Below, piece after piece: positions 1 to 5,903 of a stretch of 7,591 nucleotides of DNA (position 1 is the stretch's first letter; the number at the start of each line of letters is the position of its first letter). The DNA is taken from NCBI GenBank assembly GCA_014378225.1, contig JACMOA010000157.1, forward strand, positions 1 to 7,591. The letters run 5' to 3'. A program made the translations under genes and the position numbers. The notes beneath the pieces were generated by a model. The model did not search any database and was not told where the DNA came from. It saw only the letters and a list, made by a program, of their open reading frames with translations. Origin of the DNA: Deinococcales bacterium (lineage in GTDB: Bacteria; Deinococcota; Deinococci; Deinococcales; Deinococcaceae).

Positions 1-1949
1 AGGTGGAGATTCCCTTTCCCGAAGAATTCCGGGTGGGCAACGTCTACGCCATGATTGTGTTCGATTTGGACCCCGAAACCCTCGAGTACGGCTACCGCAT
101 GGACGGCCCTTTTTCACCAGAATCCGGCCACCGCTTTGACGCAGAAAAGGTGCTGCTCGACCCTTACGCCAAAGTGGTCAGTGGACGCGACGTTTGGGGC
201 CTGACCCCCGACTGGAACGACCCCTACCCGCACCGCGCCCGCATTGCCTTTGACGATTTTGACTGGGAAGGCGATACCCCGCTGAACCTGCCGAGTGAAG
301 ACTGGGTGGTTTACGAGGCCCACCTGCGCGGCTTTACCCGGCACCCCTCGAGCGGGGTTCGTTTTCCTGGAACTTTTACCGGACTGCGTGAAAAACTGCC
401 CTACCTGAAAGAGCTGGGCATTAACGCGCTCGAGCTGATGCCAATTTTCGAGTTTGACGAGTTCGAGCACTCGCACACCGACCCAGAAACGGGCGCAGTG
501 GACCATCTGAACTACTGGGGTTATAGCACGGTCAACTTCTTTGCGCCCAAAGCGGGTTACGCCGCCACCGGGAAGCGCGGAATGCAGGTGGTCGAACTCA
601 AGGCGCTGGTCAAAGCCGCCCACAAACAGGGTCTCGAGGTGATTCTGGACGTGGTGTTCAACCACACCGCCGAAGGCGACCAGCGCGGCCCCACCATCAG
701 CTTTCGCGGCCTGGACAACCAGACCTACTACATGCTGACCCCAGAAGGCTATTATTTCAATTTTTCCGGCACCGGAAACACCCTCAACTGCAATCACCCG
801 GTAGTGCGCGGGATGGTACTGGACTGCCTGCGCTACTGGGTCTCCGAGTACCACATTGATGGCTTTCGTTTTGACCTGGCCGCCATTTTGGGCCGCGCTC
901 AGGACGGCACGCCCTTATCAAACCCTCCCCTGCTCGAAAGTCTGGCCGCTGACCCCATCCTGGCCCGCACCAAACTGATTGCCGAAGCCTGGGACGCTGG
1001 TGGACTGTATCAGGTGGGCAGCTTTCCGGCCTACGGGCGCTGGGGCGAGTGGAACGGAAAATACCGCGACACAATTCGCAAGTTTCTGAGGGGCGCGTCC
1101 GGTACGGTGGGCGATATGGCCATGCGGCTTCAGGGGTCTCCCGACCTGTACGGAATGCGCGGCGCAACGGCCAGCATCAACTTCATTACCGCCCACGACG
1201 GCTTCACCCTGCGCGACATGGTGAGTTACAACGAAAAGCACAACGAAACCAACGGCGAGCACAACGGGGACGGAGCTAACGACAACGAATCCTGGAACTG
1301 CGGCGTGGAAGGCGAGACCGACGACCCCGAAATCAATGCGCTGCGGAACCGCCAGATTAAAAACGCATTGACCTTGCTGTTCGTCAGTCAGGGCATTCCC
1401 ATGCTGCTGATGGGCGACGAGATGGGGCGCACCCAGGGGGGCAACAACAACACCTATTGCCATGATGGTGAATACAACTGGCTAGACTGGACTCTGCTCG
1501 AGAGCCAGTCCGAGATTTTCAACTTCTGTAAGAATATTGTGGCATTCAGGCATCAGCACGCTACCCTCAGGAACCGCTACCACCTTTCAGGGCGTGACTA
1601 TCTGGGAACGGGTTTCCCAGACATCAGCTTTCACGGACTTTCTGCCTGGAAACCAGACTGGTCTTCTGGCAGCCATTCATTAGCGTTTATGCTGTGTGGG
1701 AAGCACGCCAGAGGCGGCACACTTCAGGATGACTACCTGTACGTAGCCCTGAACATGCACTGGGAGAGCCACGCCTTTGAGCTTCCTCACCTGCCAGAAG
1801 GCATGGTGTGGCACGTTTTCGCCAATACAGGCGCAACCGCTCCACTGGATATCTGCACTCCTGGAGAAGAAATTCCCCTCGAGGGGCAGGGTGAACTGTG
1901 GATGGGTCCGCGCTCAACGGCAGTTTTAGTGGGCAAGGTTCCGGTTTGA
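1..1949 (+). CDS. glgX: Glycogen debranching enzyme GlgX (isoamylase-type GH13), 5'-truncated by window edge
   Basis: Cytoplasmic enzyme that hydrolyses alpha-1,6 branches of glycogen or limit dextrins. Numbering is from the in-frame GTG at position 3 (648 residues visible). All four GH13 regions are present: DVVFNH at 216-221, GFRFD with nucleophile D291, the acid/base E328 in AEAWD, and H398-D399 in TAHDG. Residues 1-60 match only the end of a CBM48-type N-terminal domain (RYGYR.DGP-like and LLDPYAK segments), and the family usually has about 60 more residues, so the real start lies upstream and the GTG at 3 is unlikely to be it. The long linker with YYFNFSGTGNTLN is typical of isoamylase/GlgX proteins of bacteria and plants. 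The C-terminal beta domain is complete and ends with TGA at 1947-1949. A 324-base gap separates it from the next gene, so it probably belongs to a different transcription unit. Confidence 0.95.
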   Translation, partial: VEIPFPEEFRVGNVYAMIVFDLDPETLEYGYRMDGPFSPESGHRFDAEKVLLDPYAKVVSGRDVWGLTPDWNDPYPHRARIAFDDFDWEGDTPLNLPSEDWVVYEAHLRGFTRHPSSGVRFPGTFTGLREKLPYLKELGINALELMPIFEFDEFEHSHTDPETGAVDHLNYWGYSTVNFFAPKAGYAATGKRGMQVVELKALVKAAHKQGLEVILDVVFNHTAEGDQRGPTISFRGLDNQTYYMLTPEGYYFNFSGTGNTLNCNHPVVRGMVLDCLRYWVSEYHIDGFRFDLAAILGRAQDGTPLSNPPLLESLAADPILARTKLIAEAWDAGGLYQVGSFPAYGRWGEWNGKYRDTIRKFLRGASGTVGDMAMRLQGSPDLYGMRGATASINFITAHDGFTLRDMVSYNEKHNETNGEHNGDGANDNESWNCGVEGETDDPEINALRNRQIKNALTLLFVSQGIPMLLMGDEMGRTQGGNNNTYCHDGEYNWLDWTLLESQSEIFNFCKNIVAFRHQHATLRNRYHLSGRDYLGTGFPDISFHGLSAWKPDWSSGSHSLAFMLCGKHARGGTLQDDYLYVALNMHWESHAFELPHLPEGMVWHVFANTGATAPLDICTPGEEIPLEGQGELWMGPRSTAVLVGKVPV

Positions 1950-1977
1950 GGGGGGCGCTCGAGCGGGAACGGAAAAA

Positions 1978-2069
1978 TCCCCCTGCTCAAATGCGCTGTC
2001 TTGGCGAAAGCGGCACCTATCGGGCCTCGCCGCTGCGCTCATTTGAATCTCCCGCTTGTCAAAGGGGGA
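1978..2069. repeat. Nested imperfect inverted repeat (about 92 nt), possible structured RNA or small mobile repeat
   Basis: Three pairs of complementary blocks are nested in order. TCCCCCT (1978-1984) pairs with AGGGGGA (2063-2069). CAAATGCGC (1988-1996) pairs with GCGC-tc-ATTTG (2035-2045), with a 2-nt bulge. AGCGGC (2009-2014) pairs with GCCGCT (2029-2034), with a 14-nt loop. Together they give about 22 base pairs interrupted by an internal loop on the 5' side. No poly-T follows, so this is not a standard terminator. It could be a MITE- or REP-like dispersed element, or a folded RNA leader or trailer. The pairing is read directly from the sequence; the function is unknown. Confidence 0.5.
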
Positions 2070-2192
2070 CCTTAAAGAATTATCGCTCGAGCACAACTGT
2101 CTTTTGGCCTCCCTTAACAAGGCCCCCAAAGGATTGCGAAGCACGGGCGTGTACTGAAACGAAATGATAGTACCGAGGGGGATTGGCCCGGT

Positions 2193-2198
2193 TACAAT
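2193..2198 (+). promoter_or_regulatory. Possible -10 box upstream of the STAS gene
   Basis: TACAAT matches the sigma-70 -10 consensus at 5 of 6 positions and lies 75 bases before the STAS start. No convincing -35 hexamer is found at 16-18 bp spacing, so this is a weak call. An alternative further upstream is TTGTCA (2056-2061) with AATTAT (2078-2083) at 16 bp, which would overlap the inverted repeat. Confidence 0.3.
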
Positions 2199-2273
2199 TG
2201 AGCGCCCAAATCAAACCCTCAAACCTTCCAACCCTCTTTTTTCCCTTCCGACTCACAAAAGGAGATTTACAAC

Positions 2274-2606
2274 ATGGCCCTTACCGTCAACATCGAAAAC
2301 AAAGGTAAAGAAGCGTTCATCACCCTGGCAGGCCAGCTCGACTCTGCCGCTGCGCCCAGCTTTCGGGACGCAGTGGACCAGGTGTTCGCTCAGCCCGAGA
2401 AACCCGAAAAACTGATTATCATCATGAACGACCTCGAGTACATGGCTAGTGCAGGCTTGCGCTGCTTGGTGTTTGCCAAGCAAAAGGCCGGAGCCACCGT
2501 TCCTATCGTACTTTCTGGCGTAACTGAAGAAGTTTACGAAACCATTGAGATGACTGGATTTCATCACAGCGTAGAAATTGTGGAGAATTACGCTTCAAAC
2601 GCCTGA
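2274..2606 (+). CDS. STAS-domain anti-sigma factor antagonist (SpoIIAA/RsbV-like)
   Basis: A 110-residue single STAS domain, the normal size for SpoIIAA/RsbV-type proteins. In its dephosphorylated form such a protein binds the cognate HATPase anti-sigma factor; phosphorylation of one serine releases it. The family pattern is seen: LAGQLDSAAAPSFRDAV (18-34), strand KLIIIMNDLEYM (46-57), then ASAGLR (58-63). S59 (codon at 2448) aligns with the phosphorylated S58 of B. subtilis SpoIIAA. The preceding Asp of the classic DSSGLG motif is Ala here (A58), a substitution also found in other STAS proteins. The start is set by AAAAGGAG (2257-2264), 9 nt before ATG. The downstream HATPase and PP2C genes are its expected kinase and phosphatase. 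Confidence 0.93.
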   Translation: MALTVNIENKGKEAFITLAGQLDSAAAPSFRDAVDQVFAQPEKPEKLIIIMNDLEYMASAGLRCLVFAKQKAGATVPIVLSGVTEEVYETIEMTGFHHSVEIVENYASNA

Positions 2607-2755
2607 ACCCGCTCTAGGGGGGACCCCTTCATCCTGCCGACACGAAACCGGCGAGGGCCGCTCCAGTACAGTCAAAACACCCAACTCTCCCCTACTCGAG
2701 CGATTTTTCGCCTCCACACCTCTTTCTCCGTCCCTTTGCTTCTTCAAGGACCCCT
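2607..2755. other. 149-base spacer with pyrimidine-rich leader
   Basis: No ORF of note. The right half (about 2680-2745) is rich in C and T with very few G residues and contains one CTCGAG (2695). It ends in an AAGGA ribosome binding site (2746-2750), 5 nt before the next ATG. A G6-A-C4 run (about 2617-2627) just after the STAS stop could make only a very small hairpin. I see no firm promoter, so the STAS and kinase genes may share a transcript. Confidence 0.5.
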
Positions 2756-3214
2756 ATGGAACCGCTGACCGTACCCGCCACGCTCGAGGAACTCGAGGTT
2801 CTGGCTGATTTTGTGATTCAGGCTGCACGCACGGCTGGGTTGGAGAAAAAACCCGCCTATAGGTTGCGTCTTGCAGTGGACGAAATCGCCACCAACATCG
2901 TTACACACGGCTATCAAGAGATGGGCCTTACCGGGGACATCACCATCTACGCTGATATGGACGAACATTCTTTAACCATCACGCTCGAGGACAGTGCCGT
3001 ACCGTATAACCCGCTTGAGGAGGAGGAAGTCACCCCTGAAGAACTTCATAAGCCGCTCGAGCAACGCGAATTGGGCGGCCTGGGCATCTTTCTGACCCTG
3101 CGTGGGGTGGACCGCTTTACTTATGAGCGGATGGCTAACATCAACCGCAACCTCTTCACCATGCGTCGGCCCCCCCAGAGCCAACCCGTGGGCGACGCAA
3201 AACCCCAGGAGTAG
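2756..3214 (+). CDS. Anti-sigma factor / serine protein kinase (HATPase_c, RsbW/SpoIIAB-like)
   Basis: A 152-residue GHKL-fold ATPase of the RsbW/SpoIIAB type, which binds a sigma factor or other client and phosphorylates its STAS antagonist. The N box is LRLAVDEIATNIVTHGY (37-53), with catalytic E43 and Mg-binding N47. The G1 region is EDSAVPYNP (78-86), with D79 contacting adenine. The G2 region is GGLGIFL (107-113). A short Glu-rich stretch (88-96) forms part of the ATP lid region. The N-terminal segment VPATLEELEVLADFV is typical of the family. The start is supported by AAGGA at 2746-2750. The stop is 2 nt from the GTG of the phosphatase gene, whose ribosome binding site lies inside this gene, so the two are probably translationally coupled. 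The client is not in the window. Confidence 0.92.
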   Translation: MEPLTVPATLEELEVLADFVIQAARTAGLEKKPAYRLRLAVDEIATNIVTHGYQEMGLTGDITIYADMDEHSLTITLEDSAVPYNPLEEEEVTPEELHKPLEQRELGGLGIFLTLRGVDRFTYERMANINRNLFTMRRPPQSQPVGDAKPQE

Positions 3215-3216
3215 GC

Positions 3217-4476
3217 GTGGACGCTCATCTAATCATATTTGAACCTGCACGCAGCGCAACTTTAGTGCCAGAAAGCTCGAGCTGGACTCCTACGCTGCTC
3301 GAGGCTGGATACACCCTTTTGACGGTGGGAACCCTTTCCGAATTGCTGGCTTTGCTCGAGGCCCAACCCACTGTTCCGGTGCTGATTGATGACGCCGCTG
3401 GTGTGAGTTCGCTCAAGGGCCTTCCAGAAAGCCGCCTCAGTCATTTTCTGGTGGTGGGGCAGAGCTTTGAGGAAGTTCACGAGTGGCTCGAGCGGGGTCT
3501 GACCGATTTTATTTTGTTGCCGCCCAACGCGACCCTGCTCCGCACCAGGATTGAGGTGCGCCGCGCCGTACTACGCGGAGAACAGGACCGCCGTGACGTG
3601 GCCCGCCACACTGAACTGATGCTGATTGAGCGCGATGTCGCCATTGGGCGTGACATTCAGGCCAGCTTCTTGCCGGAAAGCCTACCCGAGTCGGAAGGCT
3701 GGGATTTGGCGGCGTTTTTCAGACCCGCTCGTGAGGTGGCCGGAGATTTTTACGACGGCTTCGAGCTGCTCAACAAGCGCCGGGTGGGCATTGTGATGGC
3801 CGACGTGTGCGACAAAGGCGTACCCGCCGCTATCTTTATGGCCCTGTTTCGTACCCTGATTCGGGCCGGAGCGCAGCAGAATATCAGCCTTTCCTGGACC
3901 GACCCTACCAGTTTTACCGACGACAAGGTGTGGCAAGGCGGTAAGGGAGAGCGGCGGCAGAGCCTGCCCAGAATTGGCAGCAGCGCACTGATGAACGCGG
4001 TGAGCGGCACCAACAACTACATGACCGAGAACCACCTCTCGACCGGGTACTTTGTGACCCTATTCTTTGCCATTTTTGAACCCTCGAGCGGAAATCTGCT
4101 TTACATCAACGGGGGACATAACCCTCCGGTGATTCTCCGCACTGACGGAACTTACATCACGCTCAAACCCACTGGACCCGCCGTGGGCATGATTCCCGGC
4201 GCACAGTACCGCATTGGTCAGGAATGCCTCAACCCCGGCGATGTCCTTTTCACCTATACCGACGGCGTGCCAGAAGCCAAAGACGAGCAGGGCCACTTCT
4301 TCGGCGTGCCGCGCATGATGGAAGTTCTGCTCGAGCAGCCCATCACGGATTCACAAGCGCTGGTCAACCGGATGAAAGCCGCACTGGATGCACATATCTG
4401 TGCCGCTCCTCAGTTTGACGACATCACCATGATGTGTGTACGGCGTCATTCGCTCGAGGCAATAAGTAGTGAGTAG
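3217..4476 (+). CDS. PP2C-type serine phosphatase (RsbU/SpoIIE-like) with N-terminal degenerate receiver domain
   Basis: A 419-residue protein expected to dephosphorylate the STAS antagonist and so set the state of the switch. Residues 1 to about 115 have receiver-like alternating beta/alpha spacing, but the phosphorylation machinery looks damaged. Strand 1 ends FEP (only E9 in the acidic pocket), D58-D59 sit near the phospho-acceptor site, and the usual K-P after strand 5 is L101-P102. A helical linker (110-150) leads to the PP2C domain. Metal-binding motifs are intact: GDFYD (176-180), DVCDKG (196-201), GGHN (299-302), TDG (348-350, D349) and FDD (400-402, D401-D402). An approximately 33-residue, charged insert (223-255) precedes the helix before FVTLFF. 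The start is GTG, set by AGGAG (3207-3211). The stop lies in a 7-bp tandem repeat. Confidence 0.92.
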   Translation: MDAHLIIFEPARSATLVPESSSWTPTLLEAGYTLLTVGTLSELLALLEAQPTVPVLIDDAAGVSSLKGLPESRLSHFLVVGQSFEEVHEWLERGLTDFILLPPNATLLRTRIEVRRAVLRGEQDRRDVARHTELMLIERDVAIGRDIQASFLPESLPESEGWDLAAFFRPAREVAGDFYDGFELLNKRRVGIVMADVCDKGVPAAIFMALFRTLIRAGAQQNISLSWTDPTSFTDDKVWQGGKGERRQSLPRIGSSALMNAVSGTNNYMTENHLSTGYFVTLFFAIFEPSSGNLLYINGGHNPPVILRTDGTYITLKPTGPAVGMIPGAQYRIGQECLNPGDVLFTYTDGVPEAKDEQGHFFGVPRMMEVLLEQPITDSQALVNRMKAALDAHICAAPQFDDITMMCVRRHSLEAISSE

Positions 4477-4487
4477 TGAGTGGTGAG
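4465..4487 (+). repeat. Three tandem 7-bp units spanning the phosphatase stop codon
   Basis: AGTAGTG (4465-4471), AGTAGTG (4472-4478) and AGTGGTG (4479-4485) follow each other, then AG. The stop codon TAG (4474-4476) lies in the second unit. Because the unit is not a multiple of three, gain or loss of one copy would shift the frame, although stops recur within the repeat, so only the last few residues (SSE) would change. Confidence 0.7.
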
Positions 4488-4540
4488 CTAAATTCAGCTT
4501 GAAATGTGTTCATCCGCTCGAGGGGCAATAAATAAAATAT

Positions 4541-4576
4541 CTCCCCTGCTCCCCCGCCCCCTGTCCCCCATCTCCC
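4541..4576 (-). promoter_or_regulatory. C-rich tract; G-quadruplex motif on the minus strand
   Basis: On the + strand, C-runs lie at 4543-4546, 4551-4555, 4557-4561 and 4565-4569, with CCC at 4574-4576. The minus strand therefore reads G5-ACA-G5-C-G5-AGCA-G4, which satisfies the standard four-run quadruplex rule with loops of 3, 1 and 4. It sits 48 bases before the ATPase start, on the template strand for that gene. It could instead be a C-rich, Rho-recognised leader in the RNA. Confidence 0.55.
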
Positions 4577-4623
4577 TCGAGCAAATCTCCCCAGACCACC
4601 CGACCCAATCACCAGAGGAACCC

Positions 4624-5385
4624 ATGTCAAAAATCATCTCAGTTCATTCATTTCGCGGGGGTACCGGGAAATCCAACAGTACCGCCAATCTCGCCACGCT
4701 GATGGCTGCACGGGGAATGCGCGTCGGGGTCATTGACACCGATATTCAGTCTCCGGGAGTACATGTGCTCTTTCGGCTCGAGCCGGACGAGATGCACCAC
4801 ACTCTGAACGACTATTTGTGGGGCAACTGCAACATCGAACAGGCCGCGCACGATGTGACCGAAAAGGTGGGAATGCCTGCCAGCAGCAAGGGTCGGGTTT
4901 TCCTGGTTCCCTCGAGCGTAAAATCTCGTGACATCGTGCGAATTCTGCGCGAAGGGTACGACATGGGCCTGCTCAACGACGGCTTCCAGCGACTCATTGA
5001 ACTGATGAAGCTCGACGTACTCATCATTGACACCCACCCCGGTGTGGGTGAAGAAACCCTGCTTTCTATCGCCATGAGCGACGCAATGCTGCTGATTTTG
5101 CGCCCGGACCAGCAGGACTTTCAGGGAACAGCCGTCACGGTGGAGGTGGCCCGTCAACTGGACATTCCCAAGATGCTGCTGATGGTCAACAAAACCCCCA
5201 CCAGCTATGATTTTAAGGACGTACAAAAGCTGGTTGAGCGCAGCTACGACTGCACCGTGGCCGCCGTCCTGCCGCACTCCGACGAGATGATGACCCTGGC
5301 CTCGAGCGGGGTTTTCGTGCTGCGCTACCCTAAACACACCATCACCCAGAGTTATAATCACGTGGTAGACCAACTTTTGTCTTAA
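4624..5385 (+). CDS. MinD/ParA-like P-loop ATPase (active-type Walker A, signature Lys replaced by Arg)
   Basis: A 253-residue member of the SIMIBI ParA/MinD superfamily, whose ATP-dependent dimers position DNA, proteins or membranes. The Walker A loop is FRGGTGKSN (10-18). It keeps the phosphate-binding K16 and S17, but the deviant-motif signature lysine is R11. The A' motif is DTD (38-40) and the Walker B region is LIIDTHPG (D136). The C-terminal part (VNKTPTSYDF, then LPHSDEMM) is ParA-like. The ATG at 4624 was chosen because strand 1 begins at once (SKIISVHSF) and AGAGGAA (4614-4620) precedes it. The longer in-frame start at 4504 would add 40 low-complexity residues that read through the C-rich tract. 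It follows the phosphatase gene by 147 bases and precedes a winged-helix-like gene by 31. No ParB-type partner is seen, so plasmid partition is not implied. Confidence 0.88.
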   Translation: MSKIISVHSFRGGTGKSNSTANLATLMAARGMRVGVIDTDIQSPGVHVLFRLEPDEMHHTLNDYLWGNCNIEQAAHDVTEKVGMPASSKGRVFLVPSSVKSRDIVRILREGYDMGLLNDGFQRLIELMKLDVLIIDTHPGVGEETLLSIAMSDAMLLILRPDQQDFQGTAVTVEVARQLDIPKMLLMVNKTPTSYDFKDVQKLVERSYDCTVAAVLPHSDEMMTLASSGVFVLRYPKHTITQSYNHVVDQLLS

Positions 5386-5416
5386 GAAAAGGTATGCTCG
5401 AGCGGGGAAGGAGCTA

Positions 5417-5842
5417 ATGAACTCGTCACCGCCAAACGCAGGACCGCCAAATTCGGGACCGGAGCAAGACCTGTTTCAGCAACTGGTGCAGGAAATAGAC
5501 GCATGGCCCATGCAAGAAGGCATTCGCACCACCGACTTGACCCTTCTGAACGAGCCGCTGCGTGGGGTGCTCAATGCCACGGTGCGAGAAAGTTTTATGA
5601 CCTTGCCTCACTTTGCAGAAGGTTTGAACTTAACCCTCGAGCAGGCGGAACAGATAGTGGATTTGCTGCTCGAGCATGGGTTTTTGCGGAGCAGTGAAAC
5701 GGGAAAAAACGGGGAAACCGAATATCGGGTGCGCTATGCCAGAGCCGGACGCAACACCGGAGAACTGTGGCAGCGTGTCACCGGGAAGCTGGACGACAGA
5801 CTGCACCGCCTCGAGTTGAATGTGGATGACAACAAATCCTAA
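5417..5842 (+). CDS. Small winged-helix-like protein of unknown function
   Basis: A 141-residue protein that I do not recognise as a named family. The N-terminus (2-15) is a Pro/Asn/Gly-rich tail with a near repeat, PPNAG-PPNSG. The middle resembles a winged helix: helix about 47-56, FMTLPHFAEGLN (60-71), a probable recognition helix TLEQAEQIVDLLLEHG (73-88), then FLRSSE and a beta wing ETEYRVRYA (100-108). The C-terminal 30 residues are charged and probably helical. GGAAGGAG (5406-5413) is a strong ribosome binding site, though only 3 nt from the ATG; no better in-frame start exists. It is 31 nt after the first ATPase and probably in the same operon. It could be a DNA-binding partner or adaptor of the ATPases; this is inference from position and fold pattern only. 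Confidence 0.8.
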   Translation: MNSSPPNAGPPNSGPEQDLFQQLVQEIDAWPMQEGIRTTDLTLLNEPLRGVLNATVRESFMTLPHFAEGLNLTLEQAEQIVDLLLEHGFLRSSETGKNGETEYRVRYARAGRNTGELWQRVTGKLDDRLHRLELNVDDNKS

Positions 5843-5851
5843 TCTCAGCCT

Positions 5852-5879
5852 TTGGCAAGGGTTAAACCTTTTTTATAAA
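5852..5879 (+). promoter_or_regulatory. Sigma-70-type promoter upstream of the second ATPase
   Basis: TTGGCA (5852-5857; 5 of 6 matches to TTGACA) and TATAAA (5874-5879; 5 of 6 matches to TATAAT) are separated by 16 bp. This is the best promoter match in the window. Transcription would start near 5886, giving a very short leader before the ATG at 5904, or about 208 nt before the ATG at 6094. It suggests that the second ATPase can be transcribed separately from the upstream genes. Confidence 0.55.
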
Positions 5880-5903
5880 TCTGACTTGCTGGAAGGACCT
5901 AAC

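Larger units (their letters stand above)
1950..2273. other. Intergenic region between glgX and the partner-switching genes
   Basis: No credible gene is seen in this stretch. It holds a perfect 10-bp palindrome CGCTCGAGCG (1956-1965) directly after the glgX stop, a nested inverted repeat (1978-2069), a second CTCGAG (2086), a possible -10 box TACAAT (2193-2198), and a C/T-rich, nearly G-free leader (about 2205-2256) before the ribosome binding site AAAAGGAG. I see no clear intrinsic terminator with a U-tract for glgX. Confidence 0.7.

Noticed and set aside
114..854. Long minus-strand ORF (246 codons) inside glgX
   Set aside because: It is antisense to a clear GH13 domain; the translation is low-complexity and Val/Gly/His-rich with no recognised motif, as expected for a shadow of a GC-rich gene.
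2151..2173. GTACT-N13-AGTAC dyad upstream of the STAS gene
   Set aside because: Only 5 bp per arm and not extended by flanking bases; expected by chance in a region this long.
4504..4623. Longer N-terminus for the first ATPase (ATG at 4504)
   Set aside because: It would add 40 residues read through the C-rich tract before a strand that naturally begins at MSKIISVHSF. The ATG at 4624 has a ribosome binding site.
4648..5373. Minus-strand ORF (241 codons) opposite the first ATPase
   Set aside because: It lies wholly within a conserved ParA-like gene, has His/Val/Gln-rich shadow composition and no ribosome binding site worth noting.
5857..5874. AAGG-N6-CCTT followed by six T, a terminator-like hairpin after the winged-helix gene
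   Set aside because: The stem is only 4 bp and two of the T residues belong to it. It overlaps a much better promoter match.
5820..5903. Upstream extension of the small ORF to 5820
   Set aside because: It overlaps the end of the winged-helix gene and the promoter; the ATG at 5904 has the strong GGAAGGA site.
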